Assembly (NCBI GenBank): GCA_017562135.1
Contig: QEYB01000266.1
Coordinates: 310,001-374,000 of the forward strand
Direction: 5' to 3'
DNA from: Dipylidium caninum
Lineage: Eukaryota; Platyhelminthes; Cestoda; Cyclophyllidea; Dipylidiidae
Length of the DNA stretch: 64,000 bases
Shown here in pieces: positions 14,701 through 25,757 of this stretch (its first letter is position 1; every line of letters starts with the position of its first letter). A model generated the notes under the pieces. The model was not told the DNA's origin. It ran no database searches and saw only the letters and a program-made list of their open reading frames with translations. Position numbers and translations under genes: made by a program.

Positions 14701-16091
14701 GTAAATCAACGCTCCTCTAGCCTGCGCTCAACCTTCAAAATCACCAAGTCGACGCAGAGGGCAAAAAATGTTTTACATTAGGCACCGCAGCTACCATGGG
14801 TGTTTTCAACACTCCTATTCACCCATACTGGGTGAAGAATAATTCTTCCCGCTCCGAGGTGAATCGAGAAGGAGAAATTGCAACTCGAAGATAGTGAAAT
14901 TCCAGGAAAGTGAAAAGCATAAAACCCCAGGTAAAATATTAAGGATGTTGGCAAGTACATTTTAAAAAGGAGAAGGCTTGACAGATGACACTTCAAATAA
15001 GGTCACCAAGGGATAAACGACTATGATCCGATGCCGTCTAAGAAAATGCACAACAAATAACCCTTCAGCTCGACGTCAGATAAACTAGACAGAAAGGGTT
15101 ATACAGCGCTTCACACGTACTTCCGCCATAAATTGCAAATATAAATGCCGAAGTGGATGTTTACTACAGTGGAATGGAACGAAGGGAAACTAACTCGATT
15201 ATCTACTTTACACTGTTTCTGATTTTCTTACAAGGGAATAACAATTTTTCCTGGTTTTTCTTGTCTTAAAAATGTGATCCAGTTTTGTAATATTTTACGA
15301 AAATATTCGATTTTCGGTGTCAAAACTCTTCCGTGGCATGAACAAGCACATACCGTAGATTGCTCGTTTCTCCAAACTCCTGATAGTTTCCTTTAGGCAT
15401 TTACACCAGAGCTTGCTGTAATTTTGAACGAAATCCACTGCATTTTTATCTTTTCGAGCGAGCATTTTGTCCTCGGCAGTGATCCCGTGCCCTTGACAAA
15501 TAAAAGACAGCATGAGTAGTGACAAGGATATTAAAATATTTATGGTAAGCACACTGTTGATAGTCTTTTTCATTATTTAGAAATATGGTGGGTAATGTTG
15601 TGTACAGCGACTTAAAACTAAGGTAAAACAACGCATGTAAAATAAGCACCCTTCTAAGGCGAACAAATACATTTATGTAAAAGAAGCTGGCAACTCCAAG
15701 CTATGTTTAGGGGCGCTGAATAAGAATAACTATCGAAACAGAGGTGCATTAGCCACTGTCAAGAGCCAAGCATGGCACAAGCGTGTCATAAACGAGTGAA
15801 ATCCGTCGGAAATACTACACACATATAAAAATATAGAATGAATAAAATAGGCAGGAAGCAGATCTGCAAACAGTTTTAAAATTGTAACATATTATAAGTT
15901 TAATATTTTAAAATTAAGCAATGATGGGAAAGATAAAAAATATGATTTCTACCAGTTAACAAAAATAAACAACGAGTTCCTGTTGTGTCGATAAGAATGA
16001 ATGAAAGAGAATTGGAGCAGATACCATATTCTATAAGTATATCACCGATATTTCCCTTAAGTTTCTTCGTAACGTCCTCCGTCGTAGCCAT
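2707..16091 (-). CDS. F-BAR domain protein, ARHGAP29/ARHGAP45/GMIP-like, 3' end off window
   Basis: Multi-exon minus-strand gene. Exons placed from splice sites and phase: 16025-16091 (ATG, MATTEDV...), 15354-15491, 14451-14515, 14122-14154 (tentative), 12551-12637, 11596-12072, 10622-10648 (27-nt micro-exon), 7092-7169, 6732-6848, 5230-5381, 2707-3021. Phases close across exons 1-3 and from 12551 through 5230. The product is a long helical coiled coil: KRYRELIEVCREI, then KRQRTEFAKTREVLKAKW, a Ser/Ala/Pro-rich insert, RLEKLLGDNDKK, and YRESVEVANTRLVELEKSR. The last stretch resembles the F-BAR signature (tyrosine, alanine-asparagine, leucine-glutamate spacing) of the ARHGAP29/HMHA1 group. The motif IPGQPYHQLLQ in 5230-5381 corresponds to the conserved proline-glycine-glutamine stretch just after that F-BAR domain. 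In that family an F-BAR domain bends membrane and a C-terminal RhoGAP domain switches off Rho; those C-terminal domains are not visible here. Introns are large and GC-rich. Further small exons may have been missed, for example near 13060-13077 and 3400-3550. Exact paralogue assignment is uncertain. Confidence 0.65.
8886..8927. repeat. GC-rich tetranucleotide repeat
   Basis: Runs of GGGC, then GGAC, then GCAC units in succession, inside an intron of the F-BAR gene. A simple-sequence tract, with no coding role evident. Confidence 0.7.
10574..10596. repeat. poly-G tract
   Basis: About 16 consecutive G followed by T and five more G, in the intron just 3' (in gene direction) of the 27-nt micro-exon. 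It could form a G-quadruplex. Homopolymers of this length are also where read length errors accumulate. A similar G run lies near 6910. Confidence 0.8.
13942..13977. repeat. perfect 18-nt direct repeat, two copies
   Basis: The unit TTTGGAGGTCGATTGGAG occurs twice back to back. It lies in an intron of the minus-strand F-BAR gene, so no function is suggested. Confidence 0.7.
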
Positions 16092-18851
16092 AATGCGTTG
16101 AAAAAGTCCCAAGGATTTGTAATGCCCTTATCAGGAGAAGGCGAAACAAAGCTTATGCTAAATTTGAAAGAACTTATATCAATATCAACTTTCACAATTA
16201 AATTTGTTTTGGCGAGATCAATAAAGTTGAGTTTGGCTAGTTGAATAAATTAAAATGGTCTAATTAAGTAGATTTACTTAGTCATAAAATTCACCAGCCC
16301 CTTGATGCGGGGGGCCGCTCAAGATACTTCGTTAAAATTTCTGATACCTTATCTCTTAATTTCAAAATGTAAAATACAACGACACTAAGCAGTACTGACC
16401 GAAAAGAAGCAAAGTCTAAGGTTATTCACAGAACGAAAAGCAAAGCATATTTCGAAAATGTGCTCGACCTATGCTACCGACCTACAGTAGTTTGTAGCAT
16501 TGTATAACAAATGTTTAACACGGTTGATTATTTAGGCTAGTAATGAGGAATAACCTCGCAAAATTGTCTCTGTTGAAAATTTTGTTATATCGTTAACATA
16601 ACAAAAAGAATTGGGTGTTGTTTAAAAGGTTATTTTTATGTGTACAGTTTTGCATACTAACTGGCCTATTCGATTGACATACGTATTACATTATTTGCGT
16701 TTAAACCTAAATAATGAAACGCATAAAATTAAACGTGTGGCATTATTCGTTCTACAAGTGTGCGAGATTAATTGCCTTTTTAAAGATCAATAGGACCGCT
16801 TTAGCCATGAACTTCGAAGCCGCATTAATACAGTTTGAACGCTATGGACATACTCAACGTGAAATCCTTGCCCCATTTTCAATTTTTGTTGTGCTTTTTA
16901 CTGTAATCGTGCATAGTCCACTTGCATTTATTGGTTTATAAATTAATGAGTATACGCTTAATAGCAATTCATATATTATTAGAGAAAAAATTTTCTAACT
17001 GAAGTTTCTACTATTTAGATTGTAGGTTGTTCTTCAAAATCCTAGGACCTCTGTCAGTAAGGTCTATTATGCAAGATGATCAACTGAACTCTATTGTAAC
17101 TATAGGGTTTGAATTCTTTCATCACTCTATCCACATCCTATTTACTTGGAATTTTACGGCATTGCGCCGGAAACTCAGAATGGTTTTGTTGTTAGAGGCT
17201 AAAGTGCGCATAGGCGTGTAGTTGTTATTCTAATCTTTCTTAAGAATAATCTCCGTCTTAATTGTTCTTATTTTCGCCACATTTGTCCGTTATTGGTAGC
17301 CATCCTACGGCCTTCTAGATTTAGGGTGCCAAAAGGAGAAAATAGCGTGCTTTCTCCTAAAGCAAATCCACGATTGAGAAGACACAAGGTTCGCTTTTTT
17401 TAGGATGAAAGACAACTTTTACTAGTGGTGGCGATAACTTGCAAATACTACAACATCAATGGGAGAAACCAAAATGACATCGAAGCTTTAGGCGAATAGA
17501 ATGCTATGAAAAAGGCATTGCTATTTCTTCAACAAGACACTGACCCTAGAAGCAGAAAAATATTTTAGGTTGAAATTTTTTAATATTCATGCTTCAGAAA
17601 TAGCCATTTTCGTCGACACTAATTATAACACAAAAAAAATTCACCCAATAAGATATTGAGAAACTGGCTTATGGAAATTTTGCAAAAATACACTTTTTAT
17701 AGTTTTTGTATCTCCGTTGGACCCGTATGCCTCACTTTATCACTGATTAAGACCGTAACACAAAACGGAGTTTTTGGTCTTTTAGAGCGAGATGCCGACA
17801 ATTCTTTTCTCGCGCCAGGAACACACCGGGCCTCCATGTATTCGACAATGAAAATTAATGCTTCCTCTTTTTAGCTAATTAACATCTGAACCTAATATGC
17901 GTTTTATAAGGACCAGGCTGAACTATTGATAAAGATCAGTGGATTTTAACCAAACTGTTTTGTAATAGTTATACAATTAGACGAAACGCGCCTTGAGAAG
18001 TGTCTTCCAAATCCTTCCATTCAATAGTGTTAAAACCGTTCCTATGAGACTATTTTGTTACGAGCCACGAGATGACGGAACATAAATAACATTTAACCGT
18101 AACGGCAAAGGCTCAAACAAAACAGGCCAACTCTTCGATGTCACGAAGAACTTCATTTGATTTTAATGATACAGTGTAGATAAACAGTCAATCAATGATG
18201 GGTTTGATGTTAATCTAACACTATTTCACCTTCATGGAGTCAGAATTTTGAGTTATAAATATTGGGCAAATTATAGGAAACTCGGTGCACACCTGGTTAA
18301 TTGGCTTCCCAGCTACAACGGTGAAATTCCAAATATTCAGATCTACATTTATTTTTCGCGTAGTAAAATAAACTATACTTTTCTCTTAGGCTTAAAGTAA
18401 TATTTAAATTGAAAATCCCGAAACGTCAACTACCCTTCTTATCGGCGCGGGTGAAGTAAACGGTGTGCGGTGGTCCGTGTGTAGCGCTCCCAGGGATCTT
18501 CCGTCGCACCCCTTGAATTAGGAAGCATACCAACCTGTAATTATGTCTTGCCGGATTTTACATGCGTATTCTTTTAAGTTGTTGAAAAGGCGAGGTTTGT
18601 GTTGTTTGACGCTTGCATTGTTTATTGAAAATGCGCGTCTGTGAGTTTTTGTTTCTTCTCGCGAATATCTAGCAAAATTTACTCATCTAATGAGCTTATA
18701 GTTGACCACAATCTAGCCCCGATTTACTGTCGCGTTTGTGAGTTGCTACTCAAGCGTTTCGTATAGCCGGACTTGTCTTTAGGCTTGTTTTCGAGACCAG
18801 TGTCTAGTGTTCGGAACTTTGTCCTAATGTAGCGTGTTTCTTTTTAGAAAC
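16092..18851. other. AT-rich intergenic region between two divergent genes
   Basis: About 2.7 kb separates the putative start of the minus-strand F-BAR gene from the ATG of ELP4, which point away from each other, so both promoters are expected here. I see only short, AT-rich chance frames and no domain, tRNA or mobile-element signature. GC content rises somewhat over 18,430-18,850, immediately upstream of ELP4, which is where its 5' UTR and promoter would sit. No clear TATA box or start-site motif could be assigned by eye. Confidence 0.5.
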
Positions 18852-20600
18852 ATGAATGCTGCTGATGGTTTATTGAAAAGAACATCTAGAATGCCACCCA
18901 AGCACTTGTCTGGCTTGAGACGGTTGTTCAACCAGGACTGGTTTGTCATTGGATCGGGTCTTCCAGCTTTTGATGACCTTCTCGGTAAAATTTGATTTAG
19001 TTTATTAACAATTGCTGCAGGTGGTGGTCTAATTATGGGTGGAAATGCAGTCTTTAGTAATGTCTAATTGATTAAAATATTCCGAAGTTGAGGATGAGCA
19101 CCGTACGTATATTCGACACTTTTTGAAGCTTTTCGTGGCCCAGGGTTTGATTTGTCGTCACAATATTTGTTTTATTTCGCCGTTTGATCGGGTTGAAATC
19201 TTCCTCAAGGTAAGTATGCTATCTTATTAACGTTTATTTAGCAATAGGACGTTCCTAGCATTTACAACGATGTTACGGAGCCACCTAAGCCAACCGATCA
19301 ATTGGTCATAGCTTGGCGATATCAAAATCTTCATATTTCGGAAGTAAGGGCTATCTACACAACTTCATATGTCACCCTAGGAGAATAATTCTTTACCAAA
19401 AAAAAACCACCTTTCCAATGATTTTGATATGTCGAAGAAGTTGGATTTAACAGCGTTTGCTCCCATTTCTCCTTTGGTTTCGTGCGAACTTAGAATCAAT
19501 CCGCTTTTGAGGTTGGGGGTTCTGTTCTCTAATACCGTTTTATAGTTTAGAAGAAAATCTTTTGCGGGTTTTGGAACACATTGAGAAAATAGCCCGTATG
19601 AATGACAAGTCGGTACATAGGATAGGTGAGTGGGTTACTTTGATATACTTTGAAGACAGCGTCAGTTACATTTGCAGCTATAAAGGGCAATTACTGCATC
19701 TGCCTACTTTTTCTGCACCTAGTTGTCTGATAAAATCCGGATCCTAGTATCCCTTCTTTTGATGTTGCTATAAGTTGAGTAGCGGACTATTGTCAACTTC
19801 AGTAATTGATTCAATTGCGTCACCGCTGTGGGGCCGGCAACCGGCAAATCTACCGACTTGTATCGCGAGGTTCATGTCGCGTTTGCGTTTGCTCCTTCGT
19901 CACTCCTTCCACGTAGTCTACATCACTGTGCCCAAGTCGGCTCTTCAAGTAGGTCTTTTTTTACAGTTTTGTTGAATGCCCTTTAGTGAATCGTCAATTT
20001 CTGCACTTCGTAACGTGTAATTGGCTAATTTATTACTCGTTTTCTAGGAATCGGGTTTTGAAGCTAGGTGGATAAGCTACGCCGACTACACTTTCGAGTT
20101 GACTGGATTTGATGGTCTGGACGCCAGTGGTAAAGTGATCGCCAACCCACTCTACGAAGAATACAGTGGCCTCCTCAAGGTACACAAACTTCCCTCCATC
20201 AGTGGGATGAATTTGGGACCGATTGCACGTCCTCTAACGTCAGAATGGGCTTTCAAAGTCAAAAGAAACAAGTTTGTTTTACGGGTCAGTTTGCTATTTT
20301 CCGTCTGCGACTCTTTTTTACTGCACTCTGGGTAATCAAAGCTTCTTGCTACTTTACCTATTAACGGTACACAATGTTTTTCTCCACACGCCTCCTATGA
20401 TGTGGTAAAATCGTAGGTATATCTGGTGATTGAGTTCACTCTTAATAACCACTAATGTGACTTGAATTTGTGCTTTTTTTCAGCATCTGAATCTTCCGCC
20501 TTGCCTTTCGGACAACGTCAGTCGCTCAAACGTTGCTGTATCGCAATCGCATCCTATTCCATGCGCCGGCAGTTTGAATGAATCAGGGCTAAATTTTTGA
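18852..20600 (+). CDS. ELP4: Elongator complex protein 4 (ELP4), complete
   Basis: RecA-fold subunit of the Elp4-5-6 ring of Elongator, which supports modification of wobble uridine in tRNA. Nine exons: 18852-18984, 19021-19056, 19088-19209, 19248-19343, 19381-19511, 19546-19625, 19803-19948, 20048-20284, 20484-20600 (TGA). All junction phases close. Family landmarks in order: GLPAFDDLLGGGLIMG, the degenerate Walker-A-like loop after the N-terminal strand; FIEDEHRTYIRHFL; VIAWRYQNLH; DFDMSKKLDL; SIASPLWG; NPLYEEYSGLLKVHKLPSI; AFKVKRNKFVLR; and the hallmark C-terminal HLNLPPCLSDNVSRS. Length is about 365 residues, somewhat shorter than the human protein, mostly at the N-terminus. Introns 1-5 are only 31-38 nt and introns 6-8 are 99-199 nt. 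The first ATG of the frame is used as start. Closest alternative would be another Elongator RecA subunit (ELP5/6), which lacks these motifs. Confidence 0.94.
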
Positions 20601-20607
20601 CCTTTAA

Positions 20608-20613
20608 AATAAA
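20608..20613 (+). promoter_or_regulatory. candidate poly(A) signal of ELP4
   Basis: AATAAA hexamer only seven bases after the ELP4 stop codon, implying a very short 3' UTR. Being so close to the stop it may be fortuitous; further AT-rich sequence follows. Confidence 0.4.
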
Positions 20614-21080
20614 ATTTTGGATATGCACTTATCTCCTTCCTGCACGCGTACTGTTTGTTAACTGCGGTCCATGCGTTCTTATATGTATTTGTTGGAGAAA
20701 TTCTTCTTTCCATTTTTCTAAATCCCTGGCTTGACTTAGTGGCACGCATTTCCTAACTTAGACAGTGTGGTACTTCAGACTTAGCAGTTCCCATCCCCCG
20801 CAATTTGTACGGTCTTATGGCGAGGTCATTCTGCAGCCAAAATCGTCACCTTCCGTGGTTTTTGGAGCATACATCTTTTTCTCACTTGGTTTAACAGTAT
20901 TTTAGTGGTTAGTTGGTGTTGTGATTTTATACGATATTCAATTCGTCTCTGGTAATATGCCAGCCTTCGGGGCCTAGGAATTTGTGAGGCTTTGAATTCG
21001 ATGTTTGGTTAGTTGTAATGCGTTGAAATGCTGGCTGTCCGACGCAAGTTCTGGTGAGGACGTGTCTAGGAGTCTGCCAC

Positions 21081-24000
21081 ATGCAGTGCGCGCCTCGGCC
21101 ATTCGTGAATGAAAGTAGAGCCTATTTTGATGTAGATATGGTGCCCGGTGACGTCGTAAATGAAGGTGGCCAGTTCTACAACACAGGTGGATACTGGATG
21201 ATGTCAAGTCAGCCGATGAATGGCCTACTCCCAATCAACCGCATTGTCGACATCGCCTTCGACGCATGTGAGGAGCTGGTCTGGTGTGTTACTGCCACTG
21301 TAAGTCTCGTCAGTGTTACTACAGACTTTGGATCATCAATGCCCAGTCACCTTTACGATGCGCCCTCATCTTGTCCCTTTAGGGCCAGTTGACGAGCTTC
21401 TACGGCAGCACGCTGGAACGGTACACTACGACTCCGATAACCCCAGTAGGCTCCAATGTGACTGAGGCTTCTTCACAAGAGTGTGAACTCAAAGTCGTCT
21501 TCCCCTCTCCTCTATATACTGAGCGCATTGTCTACATTCTGGCAGCGAATGCTATCTTTGCTTACTCTAAATTTGGGCGGCCCGTTGGCTATTCCACGTA
21601 AACCTTCTGTATTGAAGTCTTTCTATCATTTTGCAACTGACTTTCATTCAAGTCCTTAAGGGAACAACCGTAATAGATTATTTTCTTCCGTTTTGTTAAT
21701 TAATTTACAGAACGGAAAAGATGCAATCGTTAGAGTGCATGGCAGCGTGCCGGGGAACGTCGTGCACCACTTCACCCATCAGTTCTGTCGACTTTGATCG
21801 CTTCTTCTGTGGGGGCCTGCAGCCGGAGGTTTTCGAGTTGGACGCCGTCAGTGGTCCCAACTGGGGTTCTCTCATCCGCACCATCCACGTTGGAGAAGAG
21901 GGAGCCGTTAGCTTGAAACCCTTCGTCTTTGGTCTATGCGCTGCCAATACAACGGGTCAGGTGCGCACAATAGTTATATCTTACTCGTTTTTTCCTACCC
22001 GTTTTGTGGATTCTCAAACACGTCTTTTAAAACATCATTTCGTCCCCCTACCTTTTTGTCTCTGCATTACTTTTAAGAACACTATTATTTGCTCAATACT
22101 TAAAGTAACGCGACAGGTATTTAGTGGAAGAGACCGCAAAGGTTGCTTTCCGAAAGTTTTAAAAAGGGGTAAGCATATAGAAGGTACGGGTAGAACAATG
22201 AGTCAAGGTCGTGCGGTTCTCAACACCACCTCTTGGGCGGGTGTAGATAATCTTAAGATAGGCTATACAGTAACGCAGAGCCAAAAACCTTTTCTACAGG
22301 GCTGGGATTGTGGGAATTCTACCTTTCTGAAAAGAATACTCGGAGCCTTACCCCCACACGTCCCAGCTCTAGTCTCCTCTCCACTTTTCTTTACAACTCG
22401 TTTCTCGCGCCTGGGACAGGCGTCGGAGCACCAGGGAAGGGAAGCGACCGCCGGCTTGTGCGCGTGGTGGAGCAGCACCGCGGAGAGGACAGAAGAGATG
22501 GAGATGTTGGTGAGAATTGTGGTAGTGGTGGTGGTGGTAATGATGATGATGAGAGGGAAAGAGGCGAGTGTGGTGGCAGCCCTTCCTCCCAGACAGTGAA
22601 GTGTCATTCGCCAGAGAGTGTGGCTCCAAATGCGTTCGCCCTCCACCGTCCCGTCTCGGGAGCGGAAATCGTTGTAGCGTCGAGTACGTTGCGTTGCGAT
22701 TTCCTCGCCCGAGACCACTTGCGTAAGCGAGCAACGTTTGAGACAGACATCGCAACAGCTGGGCTCGGCCACCGCACATCTACACTGCTTGGAGAAAGAC
22801 CTGCTCTCGAATCGGGATGGGGCACATCTTCGTAGGTGCAGGTGAATGGTACCGAGTACCATACCAGGTATTAGTAACCCCCCCCCCACATGAAGTTTTC
22901 AAAAGACACGTTTGATGCATCCGCGGAAGTGAAAATTGACGACTCCTTTCATTCTGGTCACATTTTGAATCTCGATTTTTCGAACATTAGTCATGCTGTG
23001 ACCTCGCGTATACAATGGTGGAATTTCTCTTCCACACTGGTGTAAAACCCTGTAAGCGTGCTTTATTTTTACATTCAAATGAAAAGGTTACTGCCTGCCC
23101 ATTACTGTGTCTGGCGCTGTCCCATCTCAGGCGATTAGTCTTATGTGTGACGCCCTGACAGGTGAGGATAATCGACCCGCGAGCGGTTCAGGGTGTGGTT
23201 CGCTCCTTCGAGGCGCACTCGGGCGAGATCTCCGACATGTCAGTTCTCAACGACGGCTTCACCCTCGTCACCTGTGGATGGTCGCGCAAGCCCGACAGCT
23301 CCCTCCGCATCGACCGCCTGGTCAATGTGAGCCACTCCAAAGCCTTTCCTAAAACTGAACTCCTTCACCTCACCTTAACTTGCCAGTCATATCCGACAAC
23401 GCTGTAGCATTATCTTATTTGGACCGCCGACCCCAACAACCTCTTTGTTCTCCTTCTTTCCTGGGAAGGTGTATGATCTTCGTTTTGGGCGCTATCAGGC
23501 GCCCCTATCGACTGTGGTGGATCCCAGTTTCGTAGCGACCTTCGAAGCTACCCATCGAATCATGGTCGCCTCTCAAACTGGAGCATTCCAAACCCTCGAG
23601 TTTGAGGCAGTCAATCTGGATCCGGAGAGTATGGGCAACATCATGCTCAATTGCTACGACCGAATAAACTCTTTCTCCGTTTCATCTAAGTAAATTGCCT
23701 TCCCTCACTGGCTCTTCTCATCGACAGTTTCATTGAAATAAGTAATTTTCTGTTTTTTTTTTCAATTGGTACTTTCTATTTCAGCGGTCAGTGCCTCCTC
23801 TTCGGATCGGAGGGTGGGAATATTTACTTGTACTCAACGTCGCTGGACTCTTGTCGCTTCAATCACAATTCCATACCTACGGAGTTTGCTTCACCCTACG
23901 CTGATTGTCTCGTACCGGCCAGTTTTGACGGAGTCTCTTCGGAGGAGGACTACCAGCTCCCCATAAACAGCCACCACGCTCTCTCACGGATGGCTGGTGT

Positions 24001-25501
24001 TCTTTTTTCTCCATTATTGACTCATTCTTTTTTTGCCTCATTATCTAATATTATCACCTCCCATTACAAGGCAATCTTATCAAAATTTGTTGGATATTCT
24101 TCGTTAACTTGAATACTTCCTGTTAGCAGGTATCGCGAATTACTCGTTTGTGTACTACGGTTATGCTAACGCCTTTGATCCAACCCAATAAGTCTTCACT
24201 TCTTACCGTCTTTTTAGGGAAAAAGTTGATGCGCATTGTGAACGCTGCAGTGGATGCGGTCGTGGCCAAGGAGACGGGATATCCTTTTTTGCGACGGGCC
24301 CCCCTTAGCGGAAATTATCTGGAGCGCAAGCGTTTGTATGCTTTCAACCACGCCCTCTCCACAGCCTACCAGCCAATCACGGATTTCGACGACACTGCCG
24401 CCTTCAACCTCTCCTCGGTGCCCTTCATGCTCGACCCGCCGGTGTGCAATACGGCCGAGCTCGCCGAGTGGGTGTGCGAGACTACCGGCAGTCGTCGAGA
24501 CGGTCTCACCTCCGATTGGCCCTCTGATCTCTGCGGCGATCCCAATCGGTTCGTTTAACGAAATACAACACACGCCAAACCCCTTTTCTGTGTTATTATG
24601 CACTATTTTCCGATTATGCATGGTTTCATTATAGCTACCCACTGCGCATTTTGGCTGAGCTGCGTCGAGCCAGAATTTCTGCTATTCGTAGCTTACGTTT
24701 AGGCGCCCATCAATTGGTTATAAACTAGACGATGATGTGTTCACAGTCTTCACTTTGCGGTTCGATTATCATCTCCGAAAACCTATCCTGCTGCCCTTAT
24801 TTGCACTGAACGCTAATACTGCCTCTAAAATGCTTTGGAGACAATTCTTTCAGTGAGGACATTTCCCTGCTTTTCATTCTCTTAGAAGAGGGAGTATTTT
24901 CATCTGCCAGTAGTAAATACTGTTTTTGACAAGTATTGAAATCTGACCTCGTAAATTTGGCCTTTTTGCTGTGTGTTGGATGTTGGCAAAGGTGAAAAAG
25001 TCCACTGCTTCTGACTTCTTATACACCCGCTTTAACTGTGTGGATTGTTTCGTTGATTTTCCTAGAAGTATTTTACTCGGTGGTGTTAACTATTAATTGA
25101 AATGTTCAACTCTTTAATAGTCAACTCGTTTCCCTCTAGAAGTACTCGTAGCCTTGCCCTTCTTTATTTTCTAACTAATGCCTAAAAGAATGCCAGTTTT
25201 ATCCTGGATTGCAAAGTTCACCAGTTATTCAACGCAAAGGTTAAATGTTTCCCCCCGCCCCCCGCCCTTCTCTTTTTACGTATTTTACGGCGCTCCCTGT
25301 TGTAGGCCAATGCTACCTGTGGACTCCGAGTTGCTGGCACAGGCGAACAGTAAGGGTGTCGTTCAGAAGCCACCGGAAATGGGTCTGGTCTGGTGTCCCT
25401 ATGACCCCGTCCCGGTGCCTGCAAGCGGTCTTGAGTTCACCTCGAGGCGAAAAAAGCAGCTCAGCCACGTACAACAGATGTGTCAAGGTGTGAATCGCTA
25501 G
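21081..25501 (+). CDS. PAN2: PAN2 (poly(A)-specific ribonuclease subunit) N-terminal part; C-terminal half not found
   Basis: Exons: from about 21081 (possible ATG; an upstream exon is possible) to 21299, 21383-21597, 21711-21960, 23162-23326, 23469-23689, 23785-23996, 24218-24548, 24635 to about 24700 (3' border unresolved), and 25306-25501 (in-frame TAG). PAN2 is the deadenylase subunit of PAN2-PAN3; its N-terminal WD40 propeller and linker bind PAN3. Landmarks in the order of the human protein: TSFYGSTLERY, FEAHSGEISDMSVLNDGF, VYDLRFGRYQAPLS, VDPSF, FGSEGGNIYLYS, NSIPTEFASPYADCLVP and LPVDSELLAQANSKG. In a normal PAN2 a catalytically dead ubiquitin-hydrolase-like domain and a DEDD exonuclease follow. 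Neither is seen: the frame stops at 25499-25501, an AATAAA lies 150 bases on, and AP-3 mu starts from the other strand. A splice donor (CAAG then GTGTGAAT) just before the stop leaves room for a long intron. The junction from 24635 to 25306 is not phase-resolved. Confidence 0.85.
22195..22875. other. GC-rich island with GGT/GAT microsatellite inside a PAN2 intron
   Basis: Within the 1.2-kb intron 21961-23161 the composition turns sharply GC-rich. It contains a GGT-then-GAT trinucleotide run (about 22520-22552) and ends near a run of C (about 22880). Overlapping open frames of 175-292 codons exist on both strands; their low-complexity composition argues that they are by-products of GC content. 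It could be an internal promoter or a small transposed fragment; I cannot identify it. Confidence 0.4.
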
Positions 25502-25646
25502 ACTCCCGCCTTGGAGCTTTCTTCCACAATGTTTCACCCACCCCCTCACAATACCATTGGGCCTTCCCTATAATTTCACTTTTGTACTCTGTTTGTCTGA
25601 GACGCTCTTGATGGTCTTATTTGAAAAAGGCAGCGATATTACTATC

Positions 25647-25652
25647 AATAAA
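25647..25652 (+). promoter_or_regulatory. candidate poly(A) signal downstream of the PAN2 fragment
   Basis: AATAAA 146 bases after the in-frame stop of the last recognised PAN2 exon and about 100 bases before the stop codon of the oppositely oriented AP-3 mu gene. Position fits a convergent (tail-to-tail) gene pair. Confidence 0.5.
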
Positions 25653-25757
25653 TGTTCTATTCAAAAGAGAGAAAAATGGATTGGAAAATGAAAAAAGATC
25701 ACAAAGCTAAGACATGCTGTTCCGTGTTTGTTTGTGCGAGAGAGAAATACCCCACTT

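Noticed and set aside
15295..15573. A 92-codon minus-strand frame starting MKKTINSV with an apparent signal peptide, as a small secreted protein
   Set aside because: The hydrophobic start is better read as an intron running into the acceptor TTTGTCAAG at 15492. The remainder (15354-15491) joins in phase with an upstream ATG exon (16025-16091) and a downstream exon (14451-14515) of the F-BAR gene.
22263..22889. A 208-codon minus-strand frame and a 292-codon plus-strand frame within a PAN2 intron
   Set aside because: Low-complexity, microsatellite-driven composition (runs of Thr/Ile, His, Val), overlapping frames on both strands and no recognisable domain; explained by local GC content.
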